Positions 4,398 to 5,391 of a stretch of DNA of 5,391 nucleotides are shown piece by piece. Both the position numbers and the translations under genes were made by a program. The DNA is taken from the NCBI GenBank assembly GCA_022865845.1, contig JALHUC010000400.1:1-5391 (forward strand). The letters are read 5' to 3'. This stretch comes from a bacterium. GTDB lineage: Bacteria > BMS3Abin14. Position 1 is the stretch's first letter, and the number at the start of each line of letters is the position of its first letter. A model generated the notes under the pieces. The model saw only the letters and a program-made list of their open reading frames with translations, had not been told where the DNA came from and did no database searches.

Positions 4398-5066
4398 ATG
4401 TGTGGCAGATTCGTCCAGTTCACATTGTTCCCCCTACTCAAAAAAGAGTTCTCCCTTAAATTCGGCGCGGACATTCCCCTTCGTCCGTCATACAACATCG
4501 CCCCCACCCAGGACGTTCCCGTCGTGGTCAACGATGGCGGCAACCGGCTGATCACCTGCCGGTGGGGACTCATCCCTCCCTGGTCAAAGGATGCGTCCAT
4601 CGGCAGCAGGATGATCAACGCCAGGGCCGAGACCCTGGCGGAAAAACCCAGCTTCAAGGGGCCCCTGAAAAAGCACAGGTGCCTCGTCGTGGCAGACGGA
4701 TTCTACGAGTGGAAAAAAACGGAAGGCGGCAAGACACCCGTCTACATCACCATGAAGGATGGCCGGCCTTTCGGGTTCGCAGGTCTCTATTCAGACTGGA
4801 CCCCACCCGAGGGTGATACCATCAGAACGTGTACCATCGTCACGACTGAGCCTAACGAACTTCTGGAGCCGATCCACAACCGCATGCCGGTGATCATCAA
4901 ACCGGAGGAGCGGGACAGGTGGCTGGACCCTGATGAACACGACCCTAATAAGCTGACTCCCCTCCTTGCCCCCTACACTTCCAGTGAACTTGACGCCTGG
5001 GAGGTTTCAAAGTCCGTTAATTCCCCCTCAAACAACAGCCCGCAACTCATTGAACCACTGGAATAG
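4398..5066 (+). CDS. yedK: SRAP-domain protein (YedK/HMCES family)
   Basis: SRAP proteins form a covalent thiazolidine link between their N-terminal cysteine and abasic sites in single-stranded DNA, shielding them from cleavage. All hallmarks are present in this 222-residue product. Cys2 follows the initiator Met (MCGRF), and Met removal would expose it. YNIAPTQ is at 32-38 and WGLIPPW at 56-62. INARAE is at 73-78, with the conserved Asn and Arg at 74 and 76. GFYEW is at 101-105 with the active-site E104. HNRMP is at 160-164 with H160. The length is normal for the family and nothing is missing. GGAG at 4386-4389 is spaced eight bases from ATG 4398, and the Cys2 requirement fixes this start. 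Upstream are two heptamer arrays and no clear LexA box, so SOS control cannot be claimed. The cytoplasmic location is inferred from the lack of a signal. The gene converges on the transporter gene beyond a shared repeat hairpin. Confidence 0.96.
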   Translation: MCGRFVQFTLFPLLKKEFSLKFGADIPLRPSYNIAPTQDVPVVVNDGGNRLITCRWGLIPPWSKDASIGSRMINARAETLAEKPSFKGPLKKHRCLVVADGFYEWKKTEGGKTPVYITMKDGRPFGFAGLYSDWTPPEGDTIRTCTIVTTEPNELLEPIHNRMPVIIKPEERDRWLDPDEHDPNKLTPLLAPYTSSELDAWEVSKSVNSPSNNSPQLIEPLE

Positions 5067-5070
5067 GGGA

Positions 5071-5091
5071 GGAGGAAGGAAGAAGGAGGAA
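5071..5091. repeat. Heptamer tandem array 5, unit GGARGAA
   Basis: Three exact 7-bp units (GGAGGAA, GGAAGAA, GGAGGAA) start four bases after the SRAP stop codon. The unit is the reverse complement, rotated, of the array at 5121-5155. Confidence 0.55.
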
Positions 5092-5150
5092 TAGAACATT
5101 TCATACTTTTTTACGTTTTCCCTTCATCCTTCTTCCTTCATCCTTCTTCC
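5078..5150. terminator. Inverted heptamer repeat between convergent genes
   Basis: GGAAGAAGGAGGAA (5078-5091) is complementary at 13 of 14 positions to TTCATCCTTCTTCC (5137-5150), enclosing an AT-rich centre with a six-T run. In RNA from either strand this could fold into a long hairpin between the SRAP and transporter genes, serving as a two-way transcript end. The loop of about 45 bases is larger than in a standard intrinsic terminator, so the role is inferred. Confidence 0.4.
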
Positions 5151-5155
5151 TTCTT
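5121..5155. repeat. Heptamer tandem array 6, unit CCTTCWT
   Basis: Five exact 7-bp units: three CCTTCTT and two CCTTCAT, alternating at first. The array overlaps the 3' end of the minus-strand transporter frame, which uses it for its last residues (RRMKEEG, roughly) and its TGA stop at 5126-5124. Confidence 0.7.
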
Positions 5156-5391
5156 TTCCCCTCTTCAGCACTATAAAATTTCCCGCCAGGATCAATATTA
5201 TGCCGACCATGGCTCCCACGCTCCCACGGTATCCCTCGAACGCCATGGACAGGGCAAGGGCTACAATGGGAAAGAGAAGAGTTGTATAGGCCGCTCGATC
5301 AGCACCGATCCTGCCAATGAGAGTCAGGTACATCCCGAAGGCAAATACAGAACCAAAAACAGCAAGATAGAGCAAAGAAGAAATGTACGGC
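5124..5391 (-). CDS. EamA/DMT-family transporter, C-terminal part (partial)
   Basis: The minus-strand frame is open from the right edge and ends at TGA (5126-5124), giving about 88 residues starting PYISLLLYLAVFG. It holds three hydrophobic segments, about YLAVFGSVFAFGMYLTLIGRI, AYTTLLFPIVALALSMAF and VGAMVGIILILAGNFIVL. The pattern GRIGADRAAY, then LFP, then FEGY, then the GIILILAGN end, is the last repeat of EamA (drug/metabolite transporter superfamily) inner-membrane permeases, which export small metabolites such as amino acids. The substrate cannot be told. The last residues after FIVLKRGKEG (RRMKEEG) are basic and acidic and come from the heptamer array, so the natural tail has probably been altered or extended by the repeat. 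The true start lies beyond the window; a TTG at 5375 is an internal leucine. Confidence 0.88.
   Translation of the reverse strand, partial: PYISSLLYLAVFGSVFAFGMYLTLIGRIGADRAAYTTLLFPIVALALSMAFEGYRGSVGAMVGIILILAGNFIVLKRGKEGRRMKEEG

Noticed and set aside
4380..4400. LexA/SOS control of the SRAP gene
   Set aside because: No CTGT-N8-ACAG-like box is visible upstream; the region is occupied by heptamer repeats.

Overview
The window looks like chromosomal DNA of a Gram-negative bacterium. An N-terminally anchored phospholipase D-like protein, a Tat-type export signal, a MaoC hydratase, and intergenic DNA full of short palindromes and GTCATTGCGAGG-type repeats suggest a deltaproteobacterium (Desulfobacterota) or a relative. 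That assignment is an impression from gene and repeat style, not from a marker gene. No phage, transposase, CRISPR, tRNA or rRNA is visible.

Layout. Positions 1-59 are the last codons of an unidentified plus-strand gene. Next come an exported methionine sulfoxide reductase B (92-655), a dispersed palindromic repeat (705-800), a membrane-anchored phospholipase D-like protein (876-2447), a small MaoC-type hot-dog hydratase (2682-3119), and a 116-residue standalone SWIM zinc-finger protein (3329-3679). A repeat-filled stretch of about 280 bp leads into the 3' remnant of a murein endopeptidase gene of the MepA/M74 type (3964-4239). A complete SRAP/YedK-type DNA-protein crosslink protein follows (4398-5066). 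The C-terminal part of an EamA/DMT transporter enters from the right edge on the minus strand (5124-5391), convergent with SRAP.

The genes do not form an evident pathway. Most are separated by 70-240 bp of repeat-bearing DNA and appear to be independent housekeeping or stress genes: oxidized-protein repair, abasic-site protection, envelope lipid or nucleic acid chemistry, acyl-CoA hydration and transport. MsrB may be co-transcribed with the gene before it (32 bp gap).

The most unusual feature is the intergenic DNA. Six short tandem arrays, all with a 7-bp period but with different unit sequences, lie just downstream of the PLD-like gene, the SWIM gene, the endopeptidase remnant and the SRAP gene. 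The last array also forms the end of the transporter reading frame. Taken on the appropriate strand and rotated, most units fit a loose CT-N-S-NNN framework. The window also holds a perfect 14-bp inverted repeat spanning the SWIM stop codon, two copies of a CCGCCATAGCT hairpin element, and a degenerate direct repeat beside the broken gene. I see no clear new multi-gene system; the heptamer arrays are the best candidate for something undescribed.
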